A DNA stretch of 64,000 nucleotides from Channallabes apus (GCA_030522415.1 CM060114.1:24632804-24696803); one strand, 5' to 3'; shown: positions 11,209 through 21,929, numbered from the stretch's first letter. Notes: generated from the letters alone by a model not told the origin. Numbers and translations are program-made.

Positions 11209-11399
11209 ATAAGAGGAAAAAGAACGAAACAAATAATCCATATTATTTTATAACATTTATATTTTCATTACGTTAGACACAGCTTATTACGTACTGTATG
11301 ATTAGTGGGTTGACAAGACAAAACACAACCAGAATGTTTGGCAGGGCTTCCATGTACCCCGGACCTCTGCTGGATGGGAGGGGTAGTGTCCTGTTTGTT

Positions 11400-11565
11400 G
11401 ACTCACATGGTTAAGGGTTAAGGCTCTGGGTGACTAATCACAAGGTTGGGGGTTTAAGTCCCAGCATCGCTAAGCAAGCTGCCCCTGTTGGGGCACTTGA
11501 GCAAGGCTCTTAAATGTATCTGATGTGACCCTGAGCTATAAGTTTAAATATTACATTATGTTAAT
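11400..11565 (+). mobile_element. tRNA-headed SINE, second type
   Basis: The head has GGTTAAGGGTTAAGGCTCTGG (A-box side) and a B-box-like GGGGGTTTAAGTCCCAGC. It then has GCCCCTGTTGGGGCACTTGAG and AGCAAGGCTCTTAAATG. This is the widespread fish SINE whose canonical copy reads 'GGGCCCTTGAGCAAGGCCCTTAACC'. The copy is diverged and its tail is lost. Confidence 0.7.
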
Positions 11566-12185
11566 GTGTTATGAACTTCAGCTCATGGCTCACCACTCCT
11601 GTGTGTCATATGGCATAAAAACCAATAGCGTCACCAAATGACGTTATCTAAGAGGATTTTATTTTAAGGCATACTATACTGGTCATAAATGTGTTATGAA
11701 GCCCATATGTACAGTAATTATACTGTAAATAAAGTGTTAAAAGGAAATGTAACACCTCTTTGCGAGAAATAATTCCAGGAATCATATACTGTGTGTAAAA
11801 ATAATTATGTATCTCTTTGTGCATCACTGTGTGAACGGGTAAACAAAAATATATTCTACATGACTCAGTTTAATTTTGCCATCATGTGCCCATGTCATAA
11901 CAGTAGAATAACAGCAGGTGGAATTTCCTTATGGTTTCTACATTACAGGTGACAAAACTGTGAAAAGGGGGAAAAAAAAGTGAGATGGAAAGAAAGAAAA
12001 TGCAGCATCGTTACATTCCACGTTCCATTGACTGTCTAGAGGAGAGGAGAGGAGGAGGAGAGAAAGAGAGATGAGTAAGGTCTCCCCTTGTCTAATGGCA
12101 CTTGTGTAAGCGAGCATAAACCCGTTATCTCTCACACACAGATCCCAATCTCACCGGGACCCCGTTTAGCATACTCGCCCCAAAG

Positions 12186-12186
<1 letters not shown>
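11566..12186. other. Unique AT-rich sequence
   Basis: No gene or transposon seen. A GA-rich patch lies at about 12040-12075. Confidence 0.45.

Positions 12187-12228
<42 letters not shown>
12187..12228. repeat. (CA)n microsatellite
   Basis: 42 bp of CA. A second, interrupted CA tract lies at 12321-12349. Confidence 0.95.
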
Positions 12229-12230
<2 letters not shown>

Positions 12231-12354
12231 GGGACCCCATTACCCTATAAAACCCGTAGTGTGTATAAGGGTTAATCTGGGCACAGGAGGATTCTTCAGC
12301 TCTGCTATAAACACTCTCATACACACACACGCACACACACACACACACATTACT

Positions 12355-12445
12355 AATATATGCACAGCTCACAAGCAGTTTCTCGTGCCCTTTAACAGCA
12401 CTGTACATTTAATTGGATTTCGATTGTGATTAGAGGAACAAAATG
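12355..12445. promoter_or_regulatory. Candidate conserved non-coding element
   Basis: A short unique block between repeats with TTTAATTGGATTTCG and GTGATTAGAGG, which are homeodomain-type cores. No frame is recognisable. Inference only. Confidence 0.3.
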
Positions 12446-12690
12446 TCCTGCTTCCCCACTGTGTGTATGTGTGTGTGTAAGTGCGTGTGTGTGCACGTGA
12501 GTATGAGCGCACAGGTTTAACGACAACAATAAAGCACAGAGTTGCCAGTTTATAAGTTATTAAATTCTACACTACTCTATCAATGCGCAAAAAATTATTC
12601 TGACACCCCAATAACTGTCCTTCTGACCCCAACCTTTTCACGGTCACATTTACTCCTAGTGCACCACAGAACAGGAAAAAACTAGGTATA

Positions 12691-12691
<1 letters not shown>

Positions 12692-12768
<77 letters not shown>
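12692..12768. repeat. (TG)n microsatellite
   Basis: About 77 bp of uninterrupted TG. Confidence 0.95.
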
Positions 12769-12769
<1 letters not shown>

Positions 12770-12885
12770 GGGGTTCTTCCGCTAACTAAGCTTTCACCCC
12801 TCTCATTAGCAGGGTCACTGGAAGGTGATGTTGACACTGAACACGACTGTTAGGCTTAGCTGTTTTTAACATAAACACAAGTCTT

Positions 12886-12886
<1 letters not shown>

Positions 12887-12937
<51 letters not shown>

Positions 12938-12945
12938 TCACACAC
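12887..12945. repeat. Compound (CT)n(CA)n microsatellite
   Basis: A CT run passes directly into a CA run. Confidence 0.9.
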
Positions 12946-13252
12946 CTGTATTTTCTTACAGATACACCTGCATTGCCCAGCTCATAACCTACAGCCCATG
13001 ACAGTAATGTTGGAGGGTGTGTTAAGCGTTGCTTGGAAAGTGTGTAGTGGTGTACTGTTACCGGTGTTGCTAGTTGAGTCTGTGTTCGAGGAAGTTAGAT
13101 ATAATTGACTGTATATAAAAGCACATAACAGATAACACATTAATTGTCTGTTTTGATAGCTAGACAGGCTGCTGTGTTGACCGCTAAATATTGACATGAA
13201 ATCATTAGGTGAAAATATTGCTGTGATGCATCGCACTGCACTGCACGTATTG

Positions 13253-13255
<3 letters not shown>

Positions 13256-13290
<35 letters not shown>
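13256..13290. repeat. (CA)n microsatellite
   Basis: 35 bp of CA. Confidence 0.9.
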
Positions 13291-13294
<4 letters not shown>

Positions 13295-13521
13295 CACGCA
13301 GGAGTTGATTTAATTGGATATTGCATATCTAACCTCATCAAGTGTGTTTTTTTCGCACCAAACACTGAAATTATGCTTGTTTTGTTATTTCTATAAAATA
13401 TTTCTCCATACAATAGTTTATTAATCAATATTTATATCTTTAATTAGAACGTGCTACAAGTTACCACACATACTATACTATATTACTGGTGTATGGATAA
13501 ATCCTTTCTTCCTCTGGGTGT

Positions 13522-13572
<51 letters not shown>

Positions 13573-13574
13573 CA
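13522..13574. repeat. (CA)n microsatellite
   Basis: About 53 bp of CA with one CG interruption. Confidence 0.95.
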
Positions 13575-13812
13575 GGTTACAGATAAGTGTTTAGCTCCTT
13601 GGGCCTGCCAATCCACATAATCCTCCAAACAGGCCGCATTTTCATTTCAAACAAAAGGCAAATCCACGCGCAGACACGTGACCTGATCGGCTTGACTTCT
13701 TCCTCTTCCCCCCTCTCTGTGTTTTTCATTGTTCTGTGGGGTTTTTCCTCCTCTACATCATGCTCCAACCACTTGTTCCTTCTCCAGTCAAATTTCAGAT
13801 TTAAATGATCGA
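13575..13812. promoter_or_regulatory. Candidate conserved non-coding element
   Basis: A unique GC-balanced block that includes GCCAATCCACATAATCC, a CAAACAGGCCGCATTTTC phrase and CACGTGACCTGATCGGC. Overlapping frames on both strands show no known domain. Regulatory function is inference. Confidence 0.35.
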
Positions 13813-13821
13813 CCACAAGGC

Positions 13822-13985
13822 GGCACGGTGGCGTAGTGGTTAGCACCGTGGCTTCAAAACTCTGGGGTGGTTTGGTTTGGTCCCCCATCAGGCAAATTGG
13901 CATTCCCAAGTGTGTCCTGTGATATATTGGCATCCTGTGCCCTGCCTCGTGCCCCAAGTCCCTGGGATAGGTTTCACTCTCGCTA
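13822..13985 (+). mobile_element. tRNA-derived SINE with internal deletion
   Basis: It begins GGCACGGTGGCGTAGTGG, with an exact TGGCNNAGTGG A-box match, then GTTAGCACC. The middle of the family sequence is missing: the AAATTGGCATTCCCAAG segment follows soon after the head. It ends in TGTGCCCTGCCTCGTGCCCC and CTGGGATAGG. Confidence 0.8.
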
Positions 13986-14058
13986 TTTTGACACGTTCTA
14001 AATAGTCAGGGCTGTTATTTACAAATGATTCATGAAGATTAGGTAGAAAGAGATTGAG

Positions 14059-14098
14059 TATAGTGTCTAAGCAGATGTATATCTGCTTAGACACTATA
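14059..14098. repeat. Perfect 18-bp hairpin
   Basis: The arm 14059-14076 (TATAGTGTCTAAGCAGAT) is the exact reverse complement of 14081-14098, with a 4-nt GTAT loop. It lies 20 bp outside the end of the mariner copy at 14119. Confidence 0.85.
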
Positions 14099-14118
14099 TA
14101 TATACAGTATACTGTATA

Positions 14119-14590
14119 TGAGGGGCATTCAAGTCAAACTGGGACTTCTGATTGTGCAGAACAACAGATCATGGTTATGAGAGTAAAAACTCCCTTCCTT
14201 CCTCTATATAATCCCCTACTACACTAATACACTTATCCCAGCATTTCACATGTGCTTGGCTCAGAGCCATGATCAGACTGCCTGCTTCATGTCTGAAACT
14301 CTGGCCTCCCAAGAACTCTTTTAATGGCCCACTGACAGCTCCCACTTCCACAAGTTAGCTGTTGATTTTTTAAGGATCAGACGTTCCACTTGCTGAATGA
14401 TTACAGAAACCAGCCATCTTGGTTAGAATTGTCATGAACGGACAGCCTCCTTTAAAATATTTGCACTCAGTCGTTTTACTTTGGCTAAGAGTATCATCAC
14501 CAAACCGTGCTTGAAGTCTTCTGTAAATGTCAATCGGTTTTCTGCCTTCATTCACCAGAAATTTCCCAGTCCCAGTTTGACTTGAATCGT
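14119..14590 (-). mobile_element. Mariner-like deletion derivative with both ends
   Basis: Both terminal inverted repeats are present: ATTCAAGTCAAACTGGGACT at 14126-14145 and its complement at about 14567-14587. On the minus strand the 5' part holds the leader GAATGAAGGC..ATTGACATTTACAGAAG. The 3' part encodes a mariner-type C-terminus, readable as the residues KCWDKCISVVGDY. The middle, with all three catalytic residues, is gone. This is a MITE-like derivative. Confidence 0.85.
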
Positions 14591-14789
14591 ATTTTCTATG
14601 ACAATGAGAGGGTTGAATGACCACAGTGTCTCTCAGTGTCACTATACTTCCTCCAAAGTGCCTAAGCGGACATTTCAGCATCTATCAGCAAGCTGCTGTT
14701 CTCTGTAGACGACACCCACATGGAGAAAAGCTCACAGACAGGCAGAGACATATAGGCAGACACAACTGTCAGTATGGCCATTAGGTGTG

Positions 14790-14918
14790 TCCACTCCTGT
14801 CTCAGCGTGCTTGAAGGCCCTTGTTGTTATTTGGGGTCCGGCGTTGTGACCCTCGGCTCCAGCCTGCTCCATTAGAATAATTACAGCCAATTACAGAGCA
14901 CCATCATTTGGGGCTTGG
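14790..14918. promoter_or_regulatory. Candidate conserved non-coding element
   Basis: A unique block with CATTAGAATAATTACAGCC and CAATTACAGAGCACC, giving two TAATTAC homeodomain cores 12-15 bp apart. It borders a CA tract. No coding signal is seen. Confidence 0.4.
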
Positions 14919-14921
14919 GTT

Positions 14922-14947
14922 ACACACACACACACACACACACACAA

Positions 14948-14987
<40 letters not shown>
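14922..14987. repeat. (CA)n microsatellite
   Basis: Two CA runs split by ACAACAAAC, about 66 bp in all. Confidence 0.95.
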
Positions 14988-14989
<2 letters not shown>

Positions 14990-15519
14990 GCAGAGGCAAG
15001 AGGAAACAATTATTCATTCTAAGCATTTTGGAGTGTCTTACAAGAGTGTATAGAATTACATACGTACACAAGATCAATGGTAATTTTTTTTGCATTAAGC
15101 AATTCCTATAAACACCTTCACACACGTGTGACCTCTCACTACTGAAAAATTATGAAACTCAATTACATAAAGGGTTGAACAGAAATAGGAAAAGTCATTA
15201 ATGGCTATTTTGAGTAGTGATGGCTAAATAATGTCTCTTAGCTAAATGACTCAGCATTTTTCGTGCTCTTGGATGATGAATGCGGCCATTATTTTGCACC
15301 CTTTACGCAAAATGTGCAGGACAAATGAGTCCAAACATATTAGAACTTCATGCTGAGCAATCAAACAGATTTTTAAAAATCAGGAGTATGAAAAATGACA
15401 AAAGCTAAGACACACTATGATCAAATGTCATATATCCAGACATCTAACTACCACACTTGCTTAAACTGTTGCAGCAAAGTTAGAAGCACACAACTGACAG
15501 TATTTCTTTTCATATGATG
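14988..15519. other. Unique AT-rich sequence
   Basis: No gene or transposon end recognised. Confidence 0.45.
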
Positions 15520-15830
15520 GATCTAAGAGGCTCAAACCGGTTCCAGCATGACCCTGTCCCTGTGCACAATTCTAGCTCATGGTTTGATATGGCTGGACTG
15601 GAAGAACTTGCTTGTCCTGCACAGAACCCTGACCTCAACCCCACTGAACACCTATGAGATAAACTAAAATAAATGCAGACCTATCACCAGGACTTCTTGT
15701 TCAACATCAGTGCCTGACCTCATTAATAATCTGAATGAACACAAATCCATCAAGGCAAGCTCCAAAATGTAGTGCAACACCTTCCCAGAAGAGTGGCAGT
15801 TATTTTAACTTAGGTCTCAAAAGGGATAAA
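15520..15830 (+). mobile_element. Tc1-like transposase C-terminal relic
   Basis: Plus-strand reading gives residues matching the end of a common fish Tc1 transposase: PAQNPDLNPTEHL around 15617-15655, then LTSLINNLNEH-like and PKCSATPSQKSGS-like stretches to about 15800. The expected Trp after EHL is a stop (TGA). It belongs to the same family as the short derivative at 51953-52320. The 5' half is missing. Of the catalytic triad only the last Glu motif is left, so it is dead. Confidence 0.75.
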
Positions 15831-16615
15831 CAGAGAGAAAGAGAGAGGGGGGGGGCATACTTTTTGCAATCAGTATTACTTAAGATTCAAAAAGATTGTA
15901 TAGGTGTCATGCTAAAATGTCCCCCAAAGTTTGGTTGTATAGTGCAGCTTATTACACTGCATAAGATTAGGTACTTATTACACTGCTATTTTAGGTACTC
16001 AATATCTACTCAAGTGAAATTATTCTAAAGAAGACAACAAAGGCTTTTTTTGCCAATGCTGACATCCAACACCAAAACCAGCACTGTGCAAACAGACATT
16101 AAAGCAAAATGATATGGTTCAATTATTTAAAAACTGCTGACATGGTAACTTACTGTATGAAAGAGCAAAGACAGAAGGGAAGACAAGAACATATCTGGAG
16201 AGACTTTTAATTTATTCTAAACAAAATTCTTTATGACAGAGCATTGTGTGTTTATAAACAACAACAACAACAATAATAATAACAATAATAAAGCATTATT
16301 CAGTATTTATAATGATATAAAGGTGGATTGTAATACACATATACAATATAAGTTTAGTTTTAACATTTACAAAATGTCAAAAAGGGATTTTTCATAAATC
16401 AATATTGTTTACAGGATTTCCACAACAACGGCACTTTAGAAAATGAAAAAAAAAACACGTCATAGAAATGCGAAAGAAGAAAAAAGAGGCTATGAAATGG
16501 CACAAAAAAAGCAAATGGCGTCACAGACTGTGAAAATAAATAGTTTGGGAGGTACACCTTTTGTTCCACAGAAGAAAAGAACATTGTGTGTTAAAATTGT
16601 GTTTGTGTGCATGTA
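15831..16615. other. Unique AT-rich sequence
   Basis: Short GA, poly(G) (15848-15855) and AAC/AAT tracts (16258-16290) occur. No gene is recognised. Confidence 0.45.
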
Positions 16616-16629
16616 TTTTTTTGTTTGTT

Positions 16630-16715
<86 letters not shown>

Positions 16716-16724
16716 TGTGTGTGT
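16616..16724. repeat. (TTTG)n(TG)n microsatellite
   Basis: About 109 bp: TTTG units pass into roughly 78 bp of pure TG and end in an interrupted TG run. Confidence 0.95.
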
Positions 16725-17192
16725 ATGATGAAATGAATCACGGTTCGAGACTTTTGCACAGTACTGTATGTCTTTTAATGCGTTTTATTAAAAGATTTGT
16801 CTTAATATATGTTTTCCCTTTTAAAAAAAAAATTAAATACTATTTTCAAATATCAAAAGATAAAAAATAATAAATGCATTTTTATATACATTAAATTATT
16901 TGATCAGGTTTGAATATTGAATCAGTTTTCTGTTTTATTTGTAAATATTATAATTAATTTCCTCTACCAGTCAACTGCCTTGAAGAATTTTGAAGCAATA
17001 TTTTTGCCCTATAACACACACTTAGATTGAAGAAGCAACCTGAAACCAAAACTGACACAACTGCATACCTAGTATACTTCAGGAAAATGCAATGCAATGT
17101 TTGTGAAATAAGTAACCTAAAAGCTATTCACAGGTTCTATTTCAATGACAATGATATCGAAAGGTGCAAATAAGTACGACTACTATGACTGA

Positions 17193-17193
17193 C

Positions 17194-17241
<48 letters not shown>
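17193..17241. repeat. (AAT)n microsatellite
   Basis: 49 bp of AAT. A CA tract lies at 17289-17328. Confidence 0.95.
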
Positions 17242-17285
17242 CTTTTAAGTCACTTTAAAATTCCTGTCCCACTCCAGATTTTTTG

Positions 17286-17328
<43 letters not shown>

Positions 17329-17334
17329 GCTGCC

Positions 17335-17580
17335 AAACAACCTTATCTAACCCTTCCATTCAGCCAGTAGCAGCTACCTGAACTCGTGTGACTAACACCT
17401 GATATTGCCTGGCCTTGACAGCTCCGTCTGGCAGACACTCACACACTTACACGCAGGCACACACTCGTCTGGAACGACAGGATGGAATGCAGTGGAATGC
17501 CCCCATTTTTTGGCTTTTGTCAATGAGCAGGTGTCCATTTCATCACTGTCTCTGTCCACATGTTCAATGAATAAGACGAG
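17335..17580. promoter_or_regulatory. Candidate regulatory element with paired GGAATG motifs
   Basis: A unique block holding two GGAATG hexamers at 17484-17489 and 17494-17499, ten bases apart in the same orientation. GGAATG is the reverse of the MCAT site (CATTCC) bound by TEAD factors. The surrounding sequence is non-repetitive and GC-balanced. Function is inference. Confidence 0.35.
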
Positions 17581-17867
17581 AACACAACAAGGTACATATT
17601 AGTTTGCACACATTCACACACAAATGCACAAAATTGTTCAATTCACTCTAAAACATAAACAAATAGACGAAGAAGTACAACGAATCAAGCAGTATCTGTA
17701 TTAATTAATACAGTAACAGGTAAGAAGAAGAAGAAAAAGAAAAAGAAGAATTCCATCATGAAATGATCATTGTAATCATCATCGTAATCATCATCATCAT
17801 ACAAATCCTGTCTCCCTATTTCCAAATTATAAGTCATAAATTTTAATTTATAGTTAAATCTACAAAC

Positions 17868-18616
17868 CAGCACAGGTGGAAAGAGTAATACAATTTTGTA
17901 CTTAAGTAAAAGTACTGTTACTTTAGTGAACTTTTACTGAAGTAAAGTTACCCTTATAAAAATCTACTCAAGGAAATGTCAAAAGTAGCTCATTAAAAGT
18001 TTACTCAGAGTAAAAGTTACTGAGTTTTTTTTTTTTTTTTAACAGCGAGGGTGGGATGGGGGATGGAACACCCTTGCATAATAAATCTGTTCCCTTTGTT
18101 GTGCTTGAAATCAAAGTGGTCGCTTAAATATAACCAGGGGTTTGCTTCATAAGAATTTGTTGGCATTTCACTTTCAGCTGTGTCTGCATCACTGGCATCT
18201 GTTTTGTCCGTCTGCAAAGCAATTTTGAGTTCATTCAACTTCAGTGCCAAATGATTTCATGAAGTTGTTTGAATCTGCTCATTTCAGTTACATTTAGGTA
18301 TTTGGCAGACGCTCTTATCCAGAGCAACTTACATTTTTATCTCATTATACACCCCACAACCACCAAGTTGCCACTGTTGGGCCCTTGAGCAAGGCCCTTA
18401 ACCCTCAACTGATCAGATGTATAATGAGATAAAAATGTAAGTCACTCTGGATAACAGCGTCTGCTAACTGAACCGAGCAGTTTCAAATAACTTCATGAAA
18501 TCATTTGGCACTGAAGTTAAGTTAAGACAACTTTTTATTTTTTACAGTGTAGAAGTACACAAAAAATCTACTCAATTACAGTAATGCAAGTAAATGTAAT
18601 TCATTACTTTCCACCT
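17868..18616. mobile_element. hAT-like non-autonomous element
   Basis: The left end reads CAGCACAGGTGGAAAGAGTA and the right end TCATTACTTTCCACCT, giving AGGTGGAAAG inverted termini. Subterminal runs of TACTTAAGTAAAAGTAC and TACTCAATTACAGTAA are typical of a common fish family. The octamer CTACAAAC flanks both sides (17860-17867 and 18617-18624), fitting a hAT 8-bp target duplication. The direct repeat extends to 13 of 14 bases, which leaves the exact borders open. No transposase is present. A long inverted duplication lies inside. Confidence 0.7.
18237..18518. repeat. Long internal palindrome, about 100-bp arms
   Basis: The left arm (18237-18350) and right arm (18419-18518) are near-perfect reverse complements apart from a 14-nt insertion (ACATTTAGGTATTT) in the left arm and a few substitutions. 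The loop of about 68 nt contains TTGGGCCCTTGAGCAAGGCC, a SINE phrase. Both arms also contain the SINE 3' phrase CTCATTATAC/TATCCAGAG. This suggests an inverted duplication of host element plus SINE tail. Confidence 0.85.
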
Positions 18617-19263
18617 CTACAAACCAGAACCAACAGAACTTCTATCTTTCATGCACAATTCCATGTTCAGACCTTAAAAACAGTTTTATGGATTATAGTA
18701 AGTCATACTGTGTCCTAAACCAGCAAATCGACTTGAGACCTGGATGTGCTTAAAGTGTGTAAACACCTGATATAGATTATACTAGAGTAAATGTGGAAAA
18801 AAGAAAGTATAGATTGGATTTTTCTCCAAACCTTTAAAGGGCCAGTCCTTTAAGAGACTAGACTCAGTCTGAACTTCAAAGCACATCTTTGAAATTTGAG
18901 ACTCAAAATCTCAACAGATTTGCAGTCATGCTGTTTGGTCTAACGGAACCTGATTAAGTTTAGTGTGGGATTAAGTTGTGGACGGGGTTAAATGTTTTTG
19001 GAGGAAACCGGGCCACTTTTGATATTTACAAACCAAAGTTTAGTACACAATAAAAACACACACCTGCATCTATATCTATGGAAAAACATAAAAATGTGTG
19101 TGTAAAAAAATGAGAGAAAAAGAGAAAGAGGGAGAGAGACAGAGCAAGAGAGAGACTCTGTTTCGGGTGTCACTGAGAGAGATTTGGGTGTCACTGCAAG
19201 AGGCTACCCAGAGGCAGAACTAGGATTTGTAAGCCTTTTGTAAGTACAAGGGCCGCACTTAGT

Positions 19264-19265
<2 letters not shown>

Positions 19266-19318
<53 letters not shown>
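19266..19318. repeat. (GA)n microsatellite
   Basis: 53 bp of uninterrupted GA. Confidence 0.95.
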
Positions 19319-19319
<1 letters not shown>

Positions 19320-19581
19320 CATATCACTGAAAGTATGTGCAAGCATGGATTTTTAGAATGAAAGCGTTTTGTCTCATTGTCTCATTCAGTTAACTGGACA
19401 GTCATGAAGAAGAGCTTGGCAGGATTCCAGCGCTTTCAGTGCTGTTGTGAATGTACATGCTCACTCTCAGGGATTTACATATTTTCTCTCCTGTCTGAAG
19501 ATTTCTCCTGAAAACACAATCCTAATGTACATAAACTTTATTTCCAAAAATATACCACTAAGACATAATATAAACACAGAT

Positions 19582-20030
19582 TATCAATTATATACCAGTA
19601 AACTGGAAACACAACCATGGGTACCCAAGGCTCATTTATGCCTGTAGTGACCAAATGTTAGCCTGTCTGGTCCGATCTCACAGAAAAGCCAATGTACTGT
19701 ACTGAAGTACAAATTTCAAAAAAAAAAAGAAAGAAATACTGGCTATGATAGAAAGGTATCAGAACATTCAGTGCATCATAGCCTGCTGTGCATGGGGGCA
19801 AAAAGCCTTAGGCCTCCAACCTGGCCTCCAAATTTCCTAGATCCTAAGTGAGCACCATAGAGGTTCCATCCCACAACCCACCACTCTAAAAGGATCTGCG
19901 GCAAATGTCCTGATGCCACATACCACAGTACACCGCCAGAGGTCATGTGGAGTTATGCCTTGAGTTGCAGAGCTGCCCTGGTGGCACAAGTGGGGTTTTG
20001 CCTTTTAATGTTATGGCTGATATGTGGACA
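19582..20030 (+). mobile_element. Tc1-like deletion derivative, copy A
   Basis: The 5' part carries GGGTACCCAAGGCTCATTTATG and TAGAAAGGTATCAGAACATTC, which encode the N-terminal DNA-binding region. It then jumps at about 19800 to CTGGCCTCCAAATTTCC, GATGCCACATACCACAG and AGAGGTCATGTGGAGT from the C-terminal region. It ends in TTTTAATGTTATGGCTGAT, the family's terminal repeat. The catalytic core is absent. Copy B at 48625 has the same junction. Confidence 0.8.
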
Positions 20031-20099
20031 ACCAGCCAAGGTGTCATTCAAGTACCATAAGCAGTAATAGTAAATTGTTCCCTCGTTACTGTTATAATA

Positions 20100-20258
20100 A
20101 CCTCCAATTTTTTGGGAAGGCTTTCCAGTTAACGTGAAAAGAAACCTTAAAGCTACAGCACACAAAGACATTCTATAATTTATGGCAATGTTTGGGGAAG
20201 AACCACATTTGGGTATGATGTTCAAGTGTCCACATACGTTGGCCATAATGGCCATCTT
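20100..20258. mobile_element. Tc1-derived MITE fragment
   Basis: It contains ACAAAGACATTCTATAATTT, TTTGGGGAAGAACCACAT and GTGTCCACATACGTTGGCC. These are the right half of a common fish Tc1-derived MITE, also seen in part at 33530-33800. It abuts copy A directly. Confidence 0.65.
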
Positions 20259-20510
20259 GTTCCATGCCATACTGTAAGTGTACACAAGAACCCCTGGGTC
20301 ACCAGGTGCAAAGCGATCTTTGCAAAGAAAAAGAAAAAAAGTCTGTGTTGGAGCTTGTCACCTTTTTCCATTAATCATGCTGTCAGAGCTCCTGGCCAAA
20401 TTATTTAAGTGTCATCTTACTAAAACTATTTCGAATGAATTTCAGGTGCTTTATTTGACTGTTTTTGGATGGTTTTACACAAACCACTTAGCATAACTTT
20501 ATATTAGGTG

Positions 20511-20647
20511 GCGTGGTGGAGAAGGGGATGGCACTGTAGCCTTGCATTTCTCGGGCCGAAGGTTCAAATCCTGCATTGGTGGAGTTGTGGGTTGGTCTGG
20601 TTTCCTCTCACAGTCTGAAGACTAATTAGTGTTATCAAATACCTTGT

Positions 20648-20710
<63 letters not shown>

Positions 20711-20790
20711 TTGGCTACTCCATCCAGGGTTTAACCCACCTCTTGCCCTAAGTCAATTGGGATAAGATCAGGTCTCATGTGTCACTGTCC
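20511..20790 (+). mobile_element. tRNA-derived SINE with expanded internal (TG)n
   Basis: The head GGTGGCGTGGTGGAGAAGGG precedes a B-box-like GAAGGTTCAAATCC. The body has GGTTTCCTCTCACAGTCTGAA, then a 60-bp (GT)n at 20650-20709. It ends with CATCCAGGG..CTTGCCCTAAGTCAATTGGG. In other copies the same position holds only a short TG run, so the microsatellite grew inside the SINE. Confidence 0.75.
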
Positions 20791-21185
20791 TGGCAACAAT
20801 TATTGGCCTTCAGTAGCATTCTGTATATATGCTTTAAATTTACAAAAGAATTTCAGGATAAAATTTACATCTAGTTCACAATTTCAGTATTAATGCCTCC
20901 CCGCATGATAGTAACAAAGCTCTGAATATGGCCTCTGCATATTGACACATCACTCTCTCTTTTACTCTCCCAGGAACTTCCAATTTTCTCGGCACATCAA
21001 CAACAGTGGTTCAACTTAATTAAAAAAAAAAAAAAGGTTTCGGAAAACAAACAAAACCACCAAAAAATATAATTTTATTATTTTATTTTTTTTTACAAAT
21101 GTTCACCTTATTGAATGTGAAGCTTTGATAGATTTATCCCCTTCAAACTAGAATAATGCAGAATAAGATTTAATAAGGTCTTTCA
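20791..21185. other. Unique AT-rich sequence
   Basis: Poly(A) and poly(T) runs occur near 21018-21095. No gene is seen. Confidence 0.45.
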
Positions 21186-21570
21186 TATCAGCGAGTACAA
21201 AGCGTGGCATTAGCATTAAAGCGCGTGTCGGGGTGCAGGCGAGTGGCGCATGGCTTTAAGCACATTGATGTGCAGGTTCAAGGCGCTGCAGCTGCATTGT
21301 TTCATCTGAAAGCCGTGACAGGTATTGAGGTGATTATTAACAGTCTGTACAGCTCTGCTCACGAGGCAGAGAGTTTGAAACGGTGAAATACAGACAGCTG
21401 AGGCAAAGGTTCATCTAAAATAAATCCTGCCGGGAAGACACACACATCATCGCACCGCGGCGACATCCGCTCAAGCACACAGAGGTTTAACCTGAACTCT
21501 GTTGTTCAAACAATCAGAGATTGAAAGAATTGTGACGGACTTCCTGAGATACTGAAATATAAACCATTAC
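21186..21570. promoter_or_regulatory. Candidate conserved non-coding island
   Basis: A GC-balanced stretch with no repeats, containing GCGTGGCATTAGCATTAAAG, a GGTATTGAGGTGATTATTAAC phrase and CACCGCGGCGACATCC. A 60-codon frame at 21204-21386 has no recognisable domain and no neighbouring exon-like sequence. Regulatory function is inference. Confidence 0.35.
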
Positions 21571-21607
21571 CTGACTGTCAGTTAACTCAATTATGCAGTT
21601 TTTTTTC

Positions 21608-21925
21608 TGTGTGTGTGTGTGTGCGCGCGCGTGCACGCACGTGTGTGTGTCTCTTTTTCTTTCTCTGGACCTTTCTCTTTCACCCCTCCTTTTTTCTCCC
21701 TCTTTTTCTCTCTGTTTTATCTATTTGTCCCACTCTGTTACAAACTCTTGTTTTGTCTGGCTCTTTTCTTTCGCTCTTTCTTTCTACCACTCTCTCGCAT
21801 TCTGTCTTCTTTTTTTTCTATATATGTCTTTTAGCTTCCAGCTTTCAATTTTGCCATTCTATTTAATTAATTTTTCCCTCTATTTTTAGTCCCCTCCCAC
21901 ACACACACTCACACACACACACACA
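21608..21925. repeat. Pyrimidine-rich tract between TG and CA repeats
   Basis: A TG/CG repeat (21608-21650) leads into about 240 bp of CT-rich sequence and then a CA repeat (21898-21926). Open frames across it are low-complexity. Confidence 0.8.
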
Positions 21926-21929
21926 CGAT

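Noticed and set aside
13577..13957. 126-codon minus frame
   Set aside because: Runs from a unique block into a SINE copy; its second half is antisense SINE.
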